In this document: positions 14,642-21,981 of the stretch, one piece after another
Layout: each line of letters starts with the position of its first letter
Numbering within the stretch: position 1 is the first letter of the stretch
The notes under the pieces: model-generated
What the model saw: the letters and a program-made list of their open reading frames with translations, nothing else
What the model was told of the DNA's origin: nothing
Databases searched by the model: none
Program-made: the position numbers and the translations under genes
Assembly (NCBI GenBank): GCA_958346935.1
Contig: CATVTM010000028.1
Span: forward strand, 1-23,360
DNA: 23,360 bases
Direction of reading: 5' to 3'
Origin: an uncultured Collinsella sp.
Lineage (GTDB): Bacteria > Actinomycetota > Coriobacteriia > Coriobacteriales > Coriobacteriaceae

Positions 14642-14724
14642 GCGCGCGTATGCGCAAGACGGGCTTTGAGGGGCGACCGATCAAGGTCCGTCTTGCTGTT
14701 GATATGAGGCTTTGGGGGAAGCAT

Positions 14725-15522
14725 ATGGGTCTTGAGGGAATCAAACTGATTGCATGCGATTTGGACGGCACGTTGCTGCATCCGGGGGAGCGCGAGCTGC
14801 GTTCCGAGGCCTTTGAGCTTATCGATGAGCTGCATCGTCGTGGTATCGTGTTTATGCCGGCGAGTGGCCGTCAATATGCGAGCTTGCGCTACCTGTTTGC
14901 CCCGGTGGCCGATGAGCTCGCCTATGTATGCGAAAACGGAACCCTGGTGATGAGCGAGGGGCGTGCCGTCGTCAAGCGTTCCATGGAGCGTAGCCTTGCT
15001 ATGGTTATCGCGAATACCGTGGTTGCGTATCCCCATACCGACATGACCCTTTCGTGTGAGGGGCACATCTACACCATGAGCGGCAACGATGCGTTCGTCG
15101 ACCATTTGCGCTATGTGGTCCACTGCGATGTGGCGGTGGTCGACCGTCCCGAGGACATCGACGAGGATGTCATTAAGATTGGCTTCCAGACGCCCGAGGT
15201 GGATTATCCGGCGGCCCGGGAGTATTTCGAGCGCCTCTTTGGCGACCGTGTCGATGTGATGACGTCAGGAACCGCATGGACGGACCTTATCGGTTTCGGT
15301 TCGGGCAAGGGCTCCGCGCTTGTCGATTACGGTCGTGTCCTGGGGATTTCGCCCGATGAGATGATGGCATTTGGCGACAATGAGAACGATCGCGACATGC
15401 TCAACGTCGTGGGCCATCCCTATCTGATGGAGAGCTGCAACCCCACCATGCGCGGTATCAACGATCGCGTCCGTTACGTGCACACGGTCGAAGAAGAACT
15501 GCACCGCCTGCTCGCCGAGTAG
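14725..15522 (+). CDS. Cof-type HAD phosphatase
   Basis: The 265-residue haloacid-dehalogenase phosphatase begins IKLIACDLDGTLL, with the nucleophile and acid/base aspartates. It has the second-motif segment MPASGRQY and the fourth motif FGDNENDRDML near the end. The central cap matches the Cof/YidA class, which removes phosphate from sugar phosphates or cofactors such as FMN and PLP. Start: ATG 14725 with GGGGGAA just upstream; the frame is open to 14650 but the extra 25 residues are atypical. It may share a transcript with the SlyD-UreE pair, 83 bases after it. The substrate cannot be told from sequence. Confidence 0.92.
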   Translation: MGLEGIKLIACDLDGTLLHPGERELRSEAFELIDELHRRGIVFMPASGRQYASLRYLFAPVADELAYVCENGTLVMSEGRAVVKRSMERSLAMVIANTVVAYPHTDMTLSCEGHIYTMSGNDAFVDHLRYVVHCDVAVVDRPEDIDEDVIKIGFQTPEVDYPAAREYFERLFGDRVDVMTSGTAWTDLIGFGSGKGSALVDYGRVLGISPDEMMAFGDNENDRDMLNVVGHPYLMESCNPTMRGINDRVRYVHTVEEELHRLLAE

Positions 15523-15525
15523 GTT

Positions 15526-15596
15526 TTCGGGACATGCCTAGAAATGTACTGTTTGCTGCAAAGCGCGGAAAGGTGGATTTTAAGGCATGTCCCGAA
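15526..15596. repeat. 71-base inverted repeat between convergent genes
   Basis: TTCGGGACATGCCT (15526-15539) is repeated inverted at 15583-15596, a perfect 14-bp match around a 43-base interior. It fills nearly all of the space between the HAD phosphatase and the convergent PerR gene. No T run follows on either strand, so it is a poor intrinsic terminator. It has the look of a dispersed intergenic element. Confidence 0.85.
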
Positions 15597-15599
15597 CAT

Positions 15600-15980
15600 C
15601 TACCGGCAGTCGGGGCAGAGACCCTCGAAGATGGTGTAGTGCGACGTGACGTGCCAGCCGATTTGCTCGGACGCTTTGGCGTCGAGCTGGGCATCGAAGG
15701 GGAGCGGTACGTCGATGACGCGGCTGCACGAGGTGCAGATGATATGCGCATGCGGCTCGATCGTGCGATCGAAGCGGCTGCCGCCCGGCGTCTTGATGGA
15801 GAGGATCTCGCCGGCGTCGGCCAAGAGATTGAGATTGCGGTAGACCGTACCGCGGCTGATTTTGTCATCCTGCGCGCGCACGGCGTTGTAGATTTCGTCG
15901 GCGGTGGGATGGTTATAGCTTTGGCGCACGGCGTCAAGAACCAGCTTTCGCTGCCTGGTATTCCTTCTTTGCACCGCCAT
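15600..15980 (-). CDS. PerR-type Fur-family metalloregulator
   Basis: The 126-residue DNA-binding repressor has a winged helix (TADEIYNAV, SRGTVYRNLNLL) and a dimerisation domain. The five regulatory ligands known in Bacillus PerR align as His24, Asp71, His77, His79 and Asp90; the last is Asp, as in PerR, rather than Glu as in Fur. A structural zinc site is formed by Cys82/Cys85 and Cys122/Cys125. This points to peroxide sensing by metal-catalysed oxidation. Start: ATG 15980 with GCGAGG upstream. It has its own candidate promoter. No peroxide-defence genes lie adjacent in the window. PerR identity is likely but not proven; a Fur role is possible. Confidence 0.88.
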   Translation of the reverse strand: MAVQRRNTRQRKLVLDAVRQSYNHPTADEIYNAVRAQDDKISRGTVYRNLNLLADAGEILSIKTPGGSRFDRTIEPHAHIICTSCSRVIDVPLPFDAQLDAKASEQIGWHVTSHYTIFEGLCPDCR

Positions 15981-16016
15981 GCGCCTCGCCTCTTTTCTAT
16001 CAACGGTCGTAGGTAA

Positions 16017-16045
16017 ATGATACCGTATTTAGCACACAATACTAA
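16017..16045 (-). promoter_or_regulatory. Candidate promoter of the PerR gene
   Basis: Read on the minus strand, TTAGTA (16045-16040) and TATCAT (16022-16017) are 17 bases apart in an AT-rich patch that overlaps the end of the upstream gene. The nearby ATTATTAGTATTGTG partly resembles the AT-rich boxes of Fur/PerR regulators, so autoregulation is possible. The -35 is weak. Confidence 0.45.
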
Positions 16046-16452
16046 TAATGAGGACTGAAACCGTCTTCATTGGCAAGTGGGGCTCGGGCCTGAGCGTCTA
16101 TGAGGCGAAAACGCGTTCCCATGCGCTCGTAGGAGGCATGAAGCGCCTCGAGATGAGATAGGATATTTGCCGGAGCTCCCTGTATCTCCATCTCGACTGA
16201 GCCGTCTTCCATGTTACGCACCCAGCCGGTGAGTGCGCGTGCCTGCGCGAGGTTGGTGTTGGTAAAGCGAAAACCAACGCCTTGGACTTGCCCCTCCCAG
16301 CGCAGGAAATAGCGCAGGGGAGTGTCTTGAGTGGCCTCGTCGCTTGCGAGCACAGTAAGCCTGCGGCGCAGCTCGAGCTCGACGTTTGATGGTTTTTGAG
16401 GCTCTCGACTGCCGCCGGTGACGCTGGAGAAGAACGTATCGAAGAGGCCCAT
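16042..16452 (-). CDS. Acylphosphatase-domain protein with N-terminal extension
   Basis: The 136-residue protein carries an acylphosphatase domain at residues 47-130, with catalytic Arg62 in GQVQGVGFR and Asn80 in GWVRNMEDGSVE. Acylphosphatases hydrolyse acyl phosphates such as carbamoyl phosphate. The typical enzyme has about 90 residues; here about 46 extra residues begin MGLFDTFFSS, which may form a short amphipathic helix. Start: ATG 16452, two bases after the stop of the oxidoreductase gene upstream, implying translational coupling. The function of the extension is unknown. Confidence 0.85.
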   Translation of the reverse strand: MGLFDTFFSSVTGGSREPQKPSNVELELRRRLTVLASDEATQDTPLRYFLRWEGQVQGVGFRFTNTNLAQARALTGWVRNMEDGSVEMEIQGAPANILSHLEALHASYERMGTRFRLIDAQARAPLANEDGFSPHY

Positions 16453-16454
16453 CG

Positions 16455-17561
16455 CTATGCCTGCTTGCCTGCGTCGGCCGGGAAGGTAATGCCGGCCTGC
16501 TGGCGCACGGCATCCATGATGCGTAGTGAGACGAGTGTGACATCGCGGTAGTGGCCAAGCTCGTGGCGTCCCGCCGGGGTCTCCCAAATCTCTTCCTTGA
16601 CGTTATCGATGCCGCCGATGGCGGTGATGAAGTCTGTGAGTTCGTATTCCATAGTGTTGCTCGATTTGGGCAGGTCGAGCACGCGGCCGTTGTCGCCCTG
16701 TTCGCGCGGCGCCTCGGTCGCCGAGCCGCGTACGACGTCGCCGCGATAGTCGATGCGGACGTTGCGGGGCGTGGACAGATGGTCGATCTGGATAGTGCCA
16801 CGCTCGCCTTCGATCTGCGAGGGCAGCAGGTCATTCGTAATTTTGGAGTGCGCGAGCTCGACGGAGATACGGCCACCGCCGTAGCTGGCGAGGATGGAAC
16901 CGCAGCCGTCGATGGGGCCGTGCGTGAGCTGTCGCGTGGTGGGATCGAGCAGGGTGGTCATGCTCGTAAGGCCGGAGGGCATGCCGAAAATCTCGACCAT
17001 GGGCTCGACGGTGTAGACACCAATGTCCATGAGGGAACCCGATGCCATATTGCAGTCGAAGATATTGGTGGCGCGCCCTGCGAGAACCTCGTTGTAGCGC
17101 GAAGAATACTTGCCAAAGCGCAACGATGCACGACGAATGGGCGCAATCTCGCCTAGGGCGTCCTCGACGGCGTGGAAAGCGGGGTCATGGAGCGGGCGCA
17201 TGGCCTCGAGGGCTACGACGCCCGCCGCCTCGGCTGCGCGAAAGACCTCGAGCGCTTGCGCCTCGGTGGCGCAGAAGGGCTTTTCGACGATAACGTGCTT
17301 ACCGCCGGCGATGCAGGCGAGCGCCTGCTCGTGATGGAGCGCGTTGGGGCTGCCGATGTAGACGGCGTCGACGTCGGCAGCGGACGCAAGCTCGTCAAGC
17401 GCGGTGAAGTTACGCTCGCCGCCGTGCTTAGCGGTGAAGGCGGCGCCGCAATCTGCATCGCGCGAGAGCGTGCCTACGAATGTAGCCTGGTCGTTGGCAT
17501 TGACGACTTGGATAAAGTCGTCGGTGATCATGGATGTGCCGATGGTTGCGATGCGCAGCAT
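16455..17561 (-). CDS. Gfo/Idh/MocA family oxidoreductase
   Basis: The 368-residue NAD(P)-dependent dehydrogenase has an N-terminal Rossmann fold (LRIATIGTSMITDDF) and the family's catalytic EKP motif at Glu93-Lys94-Pro95 in HVIVEKPF. SGSLMDIGVYTV lies in the C-terminal substrate domain. Members oxidise or rearrange sugars, inositols and related polyols; the substrate is not predictable here. Start: ATG 17561 with AGGGGG five bases upstream. It lies 73 bases after the RNase HI gene on the same strand and is nearly coupled to the acylphosphatase gene. Confidence 0.93.
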   Translation of the reverse strand: MLRIATIGTSMITDDFIQVVNANDQATFVGTLSRDADCGAAFTAKHGGERNFTALDELASAADVDAVYIGSPNALHHEQALACIAGGKHVIVEKPFCATEAQALEVFRAAEAAGVVALEAMRPLHDPAFHAVEDALGEIAPIRRASLRFGKYSSRYNEVLAGRATNIFDCNMASGSLMDIGVYTVEPMVEIFGMPSGLTSMTTLLDPTTRQLTHGPIDGCGSILASYGGGRISVELAHSKITNDLLPSQIEGERGTIQIDHLSTPRNVRIDYRGDVVRGSATEAPREQGDNGRVLDLPKSSNTMEYELTDFITAIGGIDNVKEEIWETPAGRHELGHYRDVTLVSLRIMDAVRQQAGITFPADAGKQA

Positions 17562-17634
17562 GTGTCCCCCTTGCATTGTTTGGCCTACAGGACGAGTGTA
17601 GCGCGGGAGGACACAAAAGCGTGCGAAAACGCCG

Positions 17635-18120
17635 TTACAGGTCGCTCTCGTTAAAGCCGGTGTCGATATCTAGGTTGCTGCCGTCGGCCGCGGTGGTGGC
17701 GAGCTCGTCGCAGCGCTCATTGAGCTCGTGGCCGGCATGCCCCTTAACCCAGATGAACTCCACCTTATGCTTGCTTTTTGCGGCAAGTAGGCGCTCCCAC
17801 AGGTCGCGGTTTTTAACGGGCTGCTTGTTGGCAGTTTTCCACCCGCGCTTTTTCCAGCCGTCAATCCAGTGCTTGTTGAAGGCGTTAACGACGTACTGCG
17901 AATCGGAATGGACTTCGACGTCGCAGGGGCGGTTGAGCGCCTCGAGTGCCACGATAACGGCCATGAGCTCCATGCGGTTGTTGGTGGTCTTGGCGTAGCC
18001 GCGCGAAAGCTCAGAGGTGAAGGTCTTGCCGGCGGGGTTGGTGTATTTGAGCACGGCGCCGTAGCCGCCGCGTCCCGGATTTGATCGGGCCGAGCCGTCG
18101 GTATAGATGATGACCTTCAC
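17635..18120 (-). CDS. rnhA: Ribonuclease HI
   Basis: The 161-residue endonuclease degrades RNA in RNA-DNA hybrids. The catalytic residues are all visible: Asp8 (YTDGSARSNPG), Glu51 (NNRMELMAV), Asp73 (HSDSQYV), His128 (GHAGHELN) and Asp138 (CDELAT). The handle region GWKKRGWKTANKQPVKNRDLW is also present. I prefer a GTG start at 18120: AAAGGAA lies just upstream. The ATG four bases earlier is out of frame and followed at once by TGA, and the in-frame extension to 18171 lacks a ribosome site. It lies downstream of the LysR gene on the same strand. Confidence 0.95.
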   Translation of the reverse strand: MKVIIYTDGSARSNPGRGGYGAVLKYTNPAGKTFTSELSRGYAKTTNNRMELMAVIVALEALNRPCDVEVHSDSQYVVNAFNKHWIDGWKKRGWKTANKQPVKNRDLWERLLAAKSKHKVEFIWVKGHAGHELNERCDELATTAADGSNLDIDTGFNESDL

Positions 18121-18183
18121 ATGGTTCCTTTCGTTGGGTACGTTTCGCGTGAGTGACCATTGTAGCGCCATGCCCGCCGGGGG

Positions 18184-19122
18184 CTAGCAATCTACGATTT
18201 CTACCCCGTCTTCCGACAGTTGGTTGGCATGGATGATGCGGTTGAGCTCGTCGAGGTATTGCTGCAAGAGGGGAGAGGGCTTGCGGTCGTCATGCATGAT
18301 GTAGCCCACATGCATCGTCGGGGCGTCTGCCAGGGGGATCGAGGCCATGCCCCACTGCATTTCGCTGGAGAGTACGCCGGTCGACAGCGCATAGCCGTTC
18401 GAGGTGATAAGCAGGTTGGTGAGCGTCCCGCGGTCGGATACGCGGATATTGCGGTTGCAGGGAATATAGCTAAACGGTTCCTCGGCGTAATAGAAGGAGT
18501 TCGAGGTGCCTTGCTCAAAGCTGTAGCGCGTATAGGGCGTGAGGTCGGCAAGGGACAGCTGCGAACGGCGTGCGAGCGGGTGGCGTTCGCTGACGAACAC
18601 GTGGACTTTTGCATCAAAGAGGGGATGAAAGCTCGCTCGGGCATCGGTAAAGGCCTTCTGCAAGACACGGGTATTAAAGTCATCCAGATAGAGGATGCCG
18701 ATATCGCTGCGAAACGCGCGCACGTCGTCGATAATCTGCGCTGTGGTGGTCTCGCGCATGATGAACTCGAACTTGCTGTCGCGGCAGCGCTCGACTACGT
18801 TGACAAAGGCCTCGACCGAAAAGGCGTAGTGTTGGGCGGAAATGGCGAGGCGGGCTTGCGGGGTACCGCCGTCCTCGTAGCGGGCCTCGAGCATGTCGGC
18901 CTGCTCTACGACCTGGCGTGCATAACCCAAAAGCTCGGTGCCGTCGTTGGTGAGTGCAACACCGCGGCTGGAGCGCGTAAAGATTTCGATATGAAGTTCC
19001 TGCTCCAGGCTTTTGACGGCATTGGAGATATTGGACTGTGTCGTATAGAGGCGCTGGGCTGCGGCGTTGATCGAACCGGACTCTGCCACGGCGATCAAAA
19101 AGCGAAGCTGTTGGAGGGTCAT
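18184..19122 (-). CDS. LysR-family regulator divergent from metY
   Basis: The 312-residue transcription factor has the LysR winged helix at residues 1-60 (LQQLRFLIAVAESGSINAAAQRLYTTQSNISNAVKSLE, shown here as the helix-turn-helix core QRLYTTQSNISNAVK) and an effector-binding domain from about 90 onward. The family usually activates a divergent target in response to a small molecule. Its start faces metY, and the shared region holds a perfect GTTATC-N9-GATAAC palindrome centred about 66 bases upstream of the predicted metY start site. This fits a sulfur-metabolism regulator of the CysB/CmbR kind, sensing for instance O-acetylserine or O-acetylhomoserine; the effector is inferred. Start: ATG 19122 with AAAGGA about ten bases upstream. 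Confidence 0.9.
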   Translation of the reverse strand: MTLQQLRFLIAVAESGSINAAAQRLYTTQSNISNAVKSLEQELHIEIFTRSSRGVALTNDGTELLGYARQVVEQADMLEARYEDGGTPQARLAISAQHYAFSVEAFVNVVERCRDSKFEFIMRETTTAQIIDDVRAFRSDIGILYLDDFNTRVLQKAFTDARASFHPLFDAKVHVFVSERHPLARRSQLSLADLTPYTRYSFEQGTSNSFYYAEEPFSYIPCNRNIRVSDRGTLTNLLITSNGYALSTGVLSSEMQWGMASIPLADAPTMHVGYIMHDDRKPSPLLQQYLDELNRIIHANQLSEDGVEIVDC

Positions 19123-19142
19123 CGGCGCCCGTCCTTTCGAGT

Positions 19143-19163
19143 GTTATCTATAAAACCGATAAC
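19143..19163 (+). promoter_or_regulatory. LysR-type operator upstream of metY
   Basis: GTTATC (19143-19148) and GATAAC (19158-19163) form a perfect 6-bp palindrome with 9-base spacing and contain the classic T-N11-A core (T19147, A19159). The centre lies about 66 bases upstream of the predicted metY start site and 30 bases from the LysR start codon, matching activation plus autorepression geometry. Confidence 0.7.
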
Positions 19164-19183
19164 AGGTTAGCGCTTTAAAGTGA

Positions 19184-19212
19184 TTGACCGAGGAAAACAA
19201 TGCTCGTACTAT
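19184..19212 (+). promoter_or_regulatory. Promoter of metY
   Basis: TTGACC (19184-19189) and TACTAT (19207-19212) are exactly 17 bases apart. The predicted start near 19219 leaves an untranslated leader of about 177 bases containing a short leader peptide gene. Confidence 0.75.
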
Positions 19213-19280
19213 TCAAAACACACAAAGACGGTAGGTAATTAAGCCAACTACGGAACCGGGATGCGAAAGGAGGCCCGCAT

Positions 19281-19334
19281 ATGAATTGCTTACCAAGACG
19301 AATGCCGGGCTCCTGTTTGCGCCCGTCGGCGTGA
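19281..19334 (+). CDS. Putative 17-residue leader peptide of metY
   Basis: ATG 19281 is preceded by AAAGGAGG at seven-base spacing, one of the best ribosome sites in the window. The peptide MNCLPRRMPGSCLRPSA has two cysteines and two methionines, in front of a gene for cysteine or homocysteine synthesis. Leader peptides that sense cysteine are known upstream of sulfur genes in actinobacteria, though this sequence is not one I recognise. Two mutually exclusive pairings can form: GCCGGGC (19304-19310) with GCCC...GGC (19321-19330), and CTCCTG (19310-19315) with CAGGAG (19336-19341). CTCCT could also mask the metY ribosome site AAGGAG (19384-19389). A 7-codon frame at 19261 ends overlapping this ATG. 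Confidence 0.6.
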   Translation: MNCLPRRMPGSCLRPSA

Positions 19335-19395
19335 TCAGGAGACAGCGACTCACTTCTCTTACTCTTATTACTTTTGTTCGATCAAGGAGATCATC

Positions 19396-20706
19396 ATGAG
19401 CCAGTTTATCAACAACCCCGAGCACACCTTTGGTTTCGATACCCTGCAGCTGCACGTTGGCCAGGAGAGCGCCGATCCTGCATCCGACTCCCGCGCCGTG
19501 CCTATCTACCAGACCACGAGCTATGTGTTCCGCAACTCCCAGCACGCCGCCGACCGCTTTGGTCTTGCCGACGCCGGTAACATCTACGGCCGTCTGACCA
19601 ACTCCACCCAGGGCGTCTTCGAGGACCGTATCGCCGCCCTCGAGGGTGGCGTGGCAGGTCTTGCCGTCGCCTCCGGTGCTGCTGCCATCACCTATACCCT
19701 GCAGGCTCTTGCCCAGGCCGGTGACCACGTGGTGGCTCAGAAGACCATCTACGGTGGCTCCTACAACCTGCTGGAGCATACGCTCTCCCAGTTTGGCGTC
19801 GAGACCACGTTTGTCGATGCCCATAACCTTGAAGAGGTCGAGGGTGCCATCAAGGACAACACCACGGTCATCTATCTCGAGACGCTCGGCAACCCCAACT
19901 CCGACATCCCCAACATCGACGCCATCTCCGAGATCGCCAAGAAGCACGGTCTGCCGGTTGTCGTCGACAACACCTTCGGCACCCCGTATCTGCTCCGTCC
20001 GCTGGAGCATGGTGCCAATATCGTCGTCCACTCCGCAACCAAGTTCATCGGCGGCCACGGCACCTCGCTGGGCGGTGTGATCGTCGACGGCGGTAACTTC
20101 GATTGGAAGGCGAGCGGAAAGTACGCCCAGATTGCTGAGCCCAACCCCTCCTACCACGGTGTCTCGTTTGCCGAGGCTGCCGGTCCCGCCGCCTTTGCAA
20201 CCTATGTCCGCGCTATCCTGCTGCGTGACGAGGGCGCTTGCATCAGTCCGTTCAACGCCTGGGTCCTGCTCCAGGGCACCGAGACTCTGTCGCTGCGCGT
20301 TGACCGTCATGTCGAGAACACCAAGAAGGTCGTTGAGTTCCTGGCTGGTGACAGCCACGTCGCCAAGGTGAACCACCCGAGCCTGCCTGAGCACCCCGAT
20401 CACGAGCTCTATCAGAAGTACTTCCCCCGTGGCGGTGCCTCGATCTTTACCTTTGAGATTAAGGGTGGCCAGGAGGCAGCTTGGAAGTTCATCGATCATC
20501 TGCAGGTGTTCTCGCTGCTCGCCAACGTGGCCGACGTCAAGTCGCTCGTCGTGCACCCGGCTACCACCACGCACTCCCAGCTCTCTGCCGAGGAGCTCGC
20601 CGAGCAGAACATCACGCCCTCCACGATCCGTCTTTCCATCGGTACCGAGAACGCCGAGGATATCATTTGGGATCTGAAGCAGGCCTTCGCCGCGCTGGAC
20701 GAGTAA
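19396..20706 (+). CDS. metY: O-acetylhomoserine sulfhydrylase
   Basis: The 436-residue PLP enzyme makes homocysteine (and often cysteine) from an O-acetylated amino acid and sulfide. The PLP lysine is Lys216 in HSATKFIGGHGT. SRAVPIYQTTSYVF, NIYGRLTNSTQGVFEDRIAA and the phosphate-binding SGAAAITYTLQALAQ are typical of MetY, and its length suits MetY rather than the shorter MetB/MetC. Start: ATG 19396 with AAGGAG upstream. Codon use is strongly biased, suggesting high expression. It is divergent from a LysR gene and preceded by a predicted operator, promoter and leader peptide, and followed by a strong hairpin. Confidence 0.96.
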   Translation: MSQFINNPEHTFGFDTLQLHVGQESADPASDSRAVPIYQTTSYVFRNSQHAADRFGLADAGNIYGRLTNSTQGVFEDRIAALEGGVAGLAVASGAAAITYTLQALAQAGDHVVAQKTIYGGSYNLLEHTLSQFGVETTFVDAHNLEEVEGAIKDNTTVIYLETLGNPNSDIPNIDAISEIAKKHGLPVVVDNTFGTPYLLRPLEHGANIVVHSATKFIGGHGTSLGGVIVDGGNFDWKASGKYAQIAEPNPSYHGVSFAEAAGPAAFATYVRAILLRDEGACISPFNAWVLLQGTETLSLRVDRHVENTKKVVEFLAGDSHVAKVNHPSLPEHPDHELYQKYFPRGGASIFTFEIKGGQEAAWKFIDHLQVFSLLANVADVKSLVVHPATTTHSQLSAEELAEQNITPSTIRLSIGTENAEDIIWDLKQAFAALDE

Positions 20707-20766
20707 GGCGACTTGTGCAAGGACCCCTTGCGACTCGATAGGTATAACTGCATAAAATGCCTGCTC

Positions 20767-20807
20767 AAGGCGCCTGTGCGAACAATGGTTGCACAGGCGC
20801 CTTATTT
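20767..20807 (+). terminator. Hairpin terminator after metY
   Basis: A perfect 13-bp stem (20767-20779 with 20791-20803) encloses an 11-base loop. The T run is poor (ATTTG), so it could also stabilise the mRNA 3' end. Confidence 0.8.
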
Positions 20808-21018
20808 GCATAGAGAGGGTGCAAAAACAGGGTTTTTGACACGCTTTATGCATTCGAGTTGTGGAAAACTCCTGTTGAGAGGATGTGAGTTTTACGCAAT
20901 TGACGTGCGCCTTTTGAGTAAAACCGCAGGTCGCGATTTGCTCGGGGTACTATGCAGCGCGATCGAATCACACGCAGCTCAAACGCAGCAAAAACGCACT
21001 ACGGAGGTTTCCAGCTAC
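20808..21018 (+). other. Intergenic region upstream of the secreted protein gene
   Basis: No gene is supported here, although the downstream reading frame is open across it. It holds a consensus-like TTGACA (20836-20841) without a matching -10, a perfect 7-bp inverted repeat GTTTTAC (20889-20895)/GTAAAAC (20918-20924), and a possible -10 TACTAT (20948-20953). The inverted repeat could be an operator, but the promoter is unresolved. Confidence 0.4.
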
Positions 21019-21792
21019 ATGAGGATTGATTCACGAAAACCGAAAACCGCCGCCCTTTCCGCCGCTCTGACCGTGGCACTTTTGGCGGGCGCCGGTGCAA
21101 CTGATGCCCACGCCGCAACACTGTCCGATACGGTTGGATCTACTCCGTCCGAGACGACGCTGGTGCAGCCCGTTGACTATCGTGGCGATGGTTATGGTTC
21201 CATGCAGGAGTGGAACGCCTCGATGGAGGCCAAGCGCGATTCCCTGGAGATGCGCGCTCAGATCATCATGAATATGTATGGCGACTATGCCACCGATGAC
21301 GAGCGCGCTGTGCTGCAGGGTTGCATCGACGGTGCGGGTAGCCTGTTGACGATGGGGGAGGTCGACGCCAAGTCGACCGAGCTCGATGAGCTGCGCGCTG
21401 CGCTTGAGGATGCCAAGTGCGAAGCGCTCGAGGCTGCCGCCGAGGCGGAGGCTGCCGAGGCCGCCCAGGCTTCGTACTACAACGCCGGTTATACTCCGCC
21501 TTACGCGTCTGCCGCGTCCTACGCGAACGGATCGGGCCTGACGCGCTCTGCGGGTGTCAATAACTACAACGGGCGCCGCGAGACCTATTACAGCAGCAAT
21601 GTGCTTTATCACTATCGCACGGGCGAATGGACTCAGGATTCTGAGGGCTTCTGGCGCGATTCCGACGGCTATTACGTTGTTGCCGCGGGCGATATGGCCC
21701 AGGGCTCGACCTTTACGGGCTCCAAGGGTGATTGCAAGGTCTATGACTCCGGCTGCGCTGCCGGAACCACCGACTACTACACCGGTTGGTAA
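21019..21792 (+). CDS. Secreted protein with aromatic-rich C-terminal domain
   Basis: The 257-residue protein has a clear signal peptide: basic start MRIDSRKPK, a hydrophobic core (AALSAALTVALLAGAGA) and a cleavage site AHA-A after residue 32. An Ala/Glu-rich, probably coiled-coil segment spans about residues 110-160. The C-terminal 95 residues are rich in Tyr, Trp and Gly (YHYRTGEWTQDSEGFWRDS, YDSGCAAGTTDYYTGW) with a cysteine pair that may form a disulfide. This tail suggests a small extracellular beta domain, possibly wall- or carbohydrate-binding, but I do not recognise a named family with confidence. Start: ATG 21019 with GGAGG 11 bases upstream, a slightly long spacing. Confidence 0.8.
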   Translation: MRIDSRKPKTAALSAALTVALLAGAGATDAHAATLSDTVGSTPSETTLVQPVDYRGDGYGSMQEWNASMEAKRDSLEMRAQIIMNMYGDYATDDERAVLQGCIDGAGSLLTMGEVDAKSTELDELRAALEDAKCEALEAAAEAEAAEAAQASYYNAGYTPPYASAASYANGSGLTRSAGVNNYNGRRETYYSSNVLYHYRTGEWTQDSEGFWRDSDGYYVVAAGDMAQGSTFTGSKGDCKVYDSGCAAGTTDYYTGW

Positions 21793-21811
21793 TCTGCCAT
21801 AAGCAAAATAG

Positions 21812-21877
21812 GCACATGATGGGCGGGCGTCTTTACTGAGCTTTTAGGCAACGTAAAGCCGCCCGTTCTTTATGTGC
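21812..21877 (+). terminator. Terminator after the secreted protein gene
   Basis: GGGCGG (21821-21826) and CTTTAC (21831-21836) pair with GTAAAG (21853-21858) and CCGCCC (21859-21864) across a 4-base bulge. GTTCTTTA follows, and an outer GCACAT/ATGTGC pair (21812-21817 with 21872-21877) can extend it. Confidence 0.65.
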
Positions 21878-21981
21878 GTTCGAGTTAACAGAGCCCTTAC
21901 CGTGGCGGTACGCTGGGCGTATGGATGCGGGGCACACTAGTTCATGAGAAATAAGGTCTTTCTCGTGGAGGAAGTGGTCTT

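Noticed and set aside
19213..20853. 546-codon ORF antisense to metY
   Set aside because: It mirrors the strong codon bias of metY, lacks a ribosome site and covers the metY control region and terminator. The coding evidence is all on the plus strand.
20860..20868. Near-match to a DnaA box (TGTGGAAAA)
   Set aside because: A single imperfect site, with no cluster of boxes and no dnaA or dnaN nearby, is not evidence of an origin.
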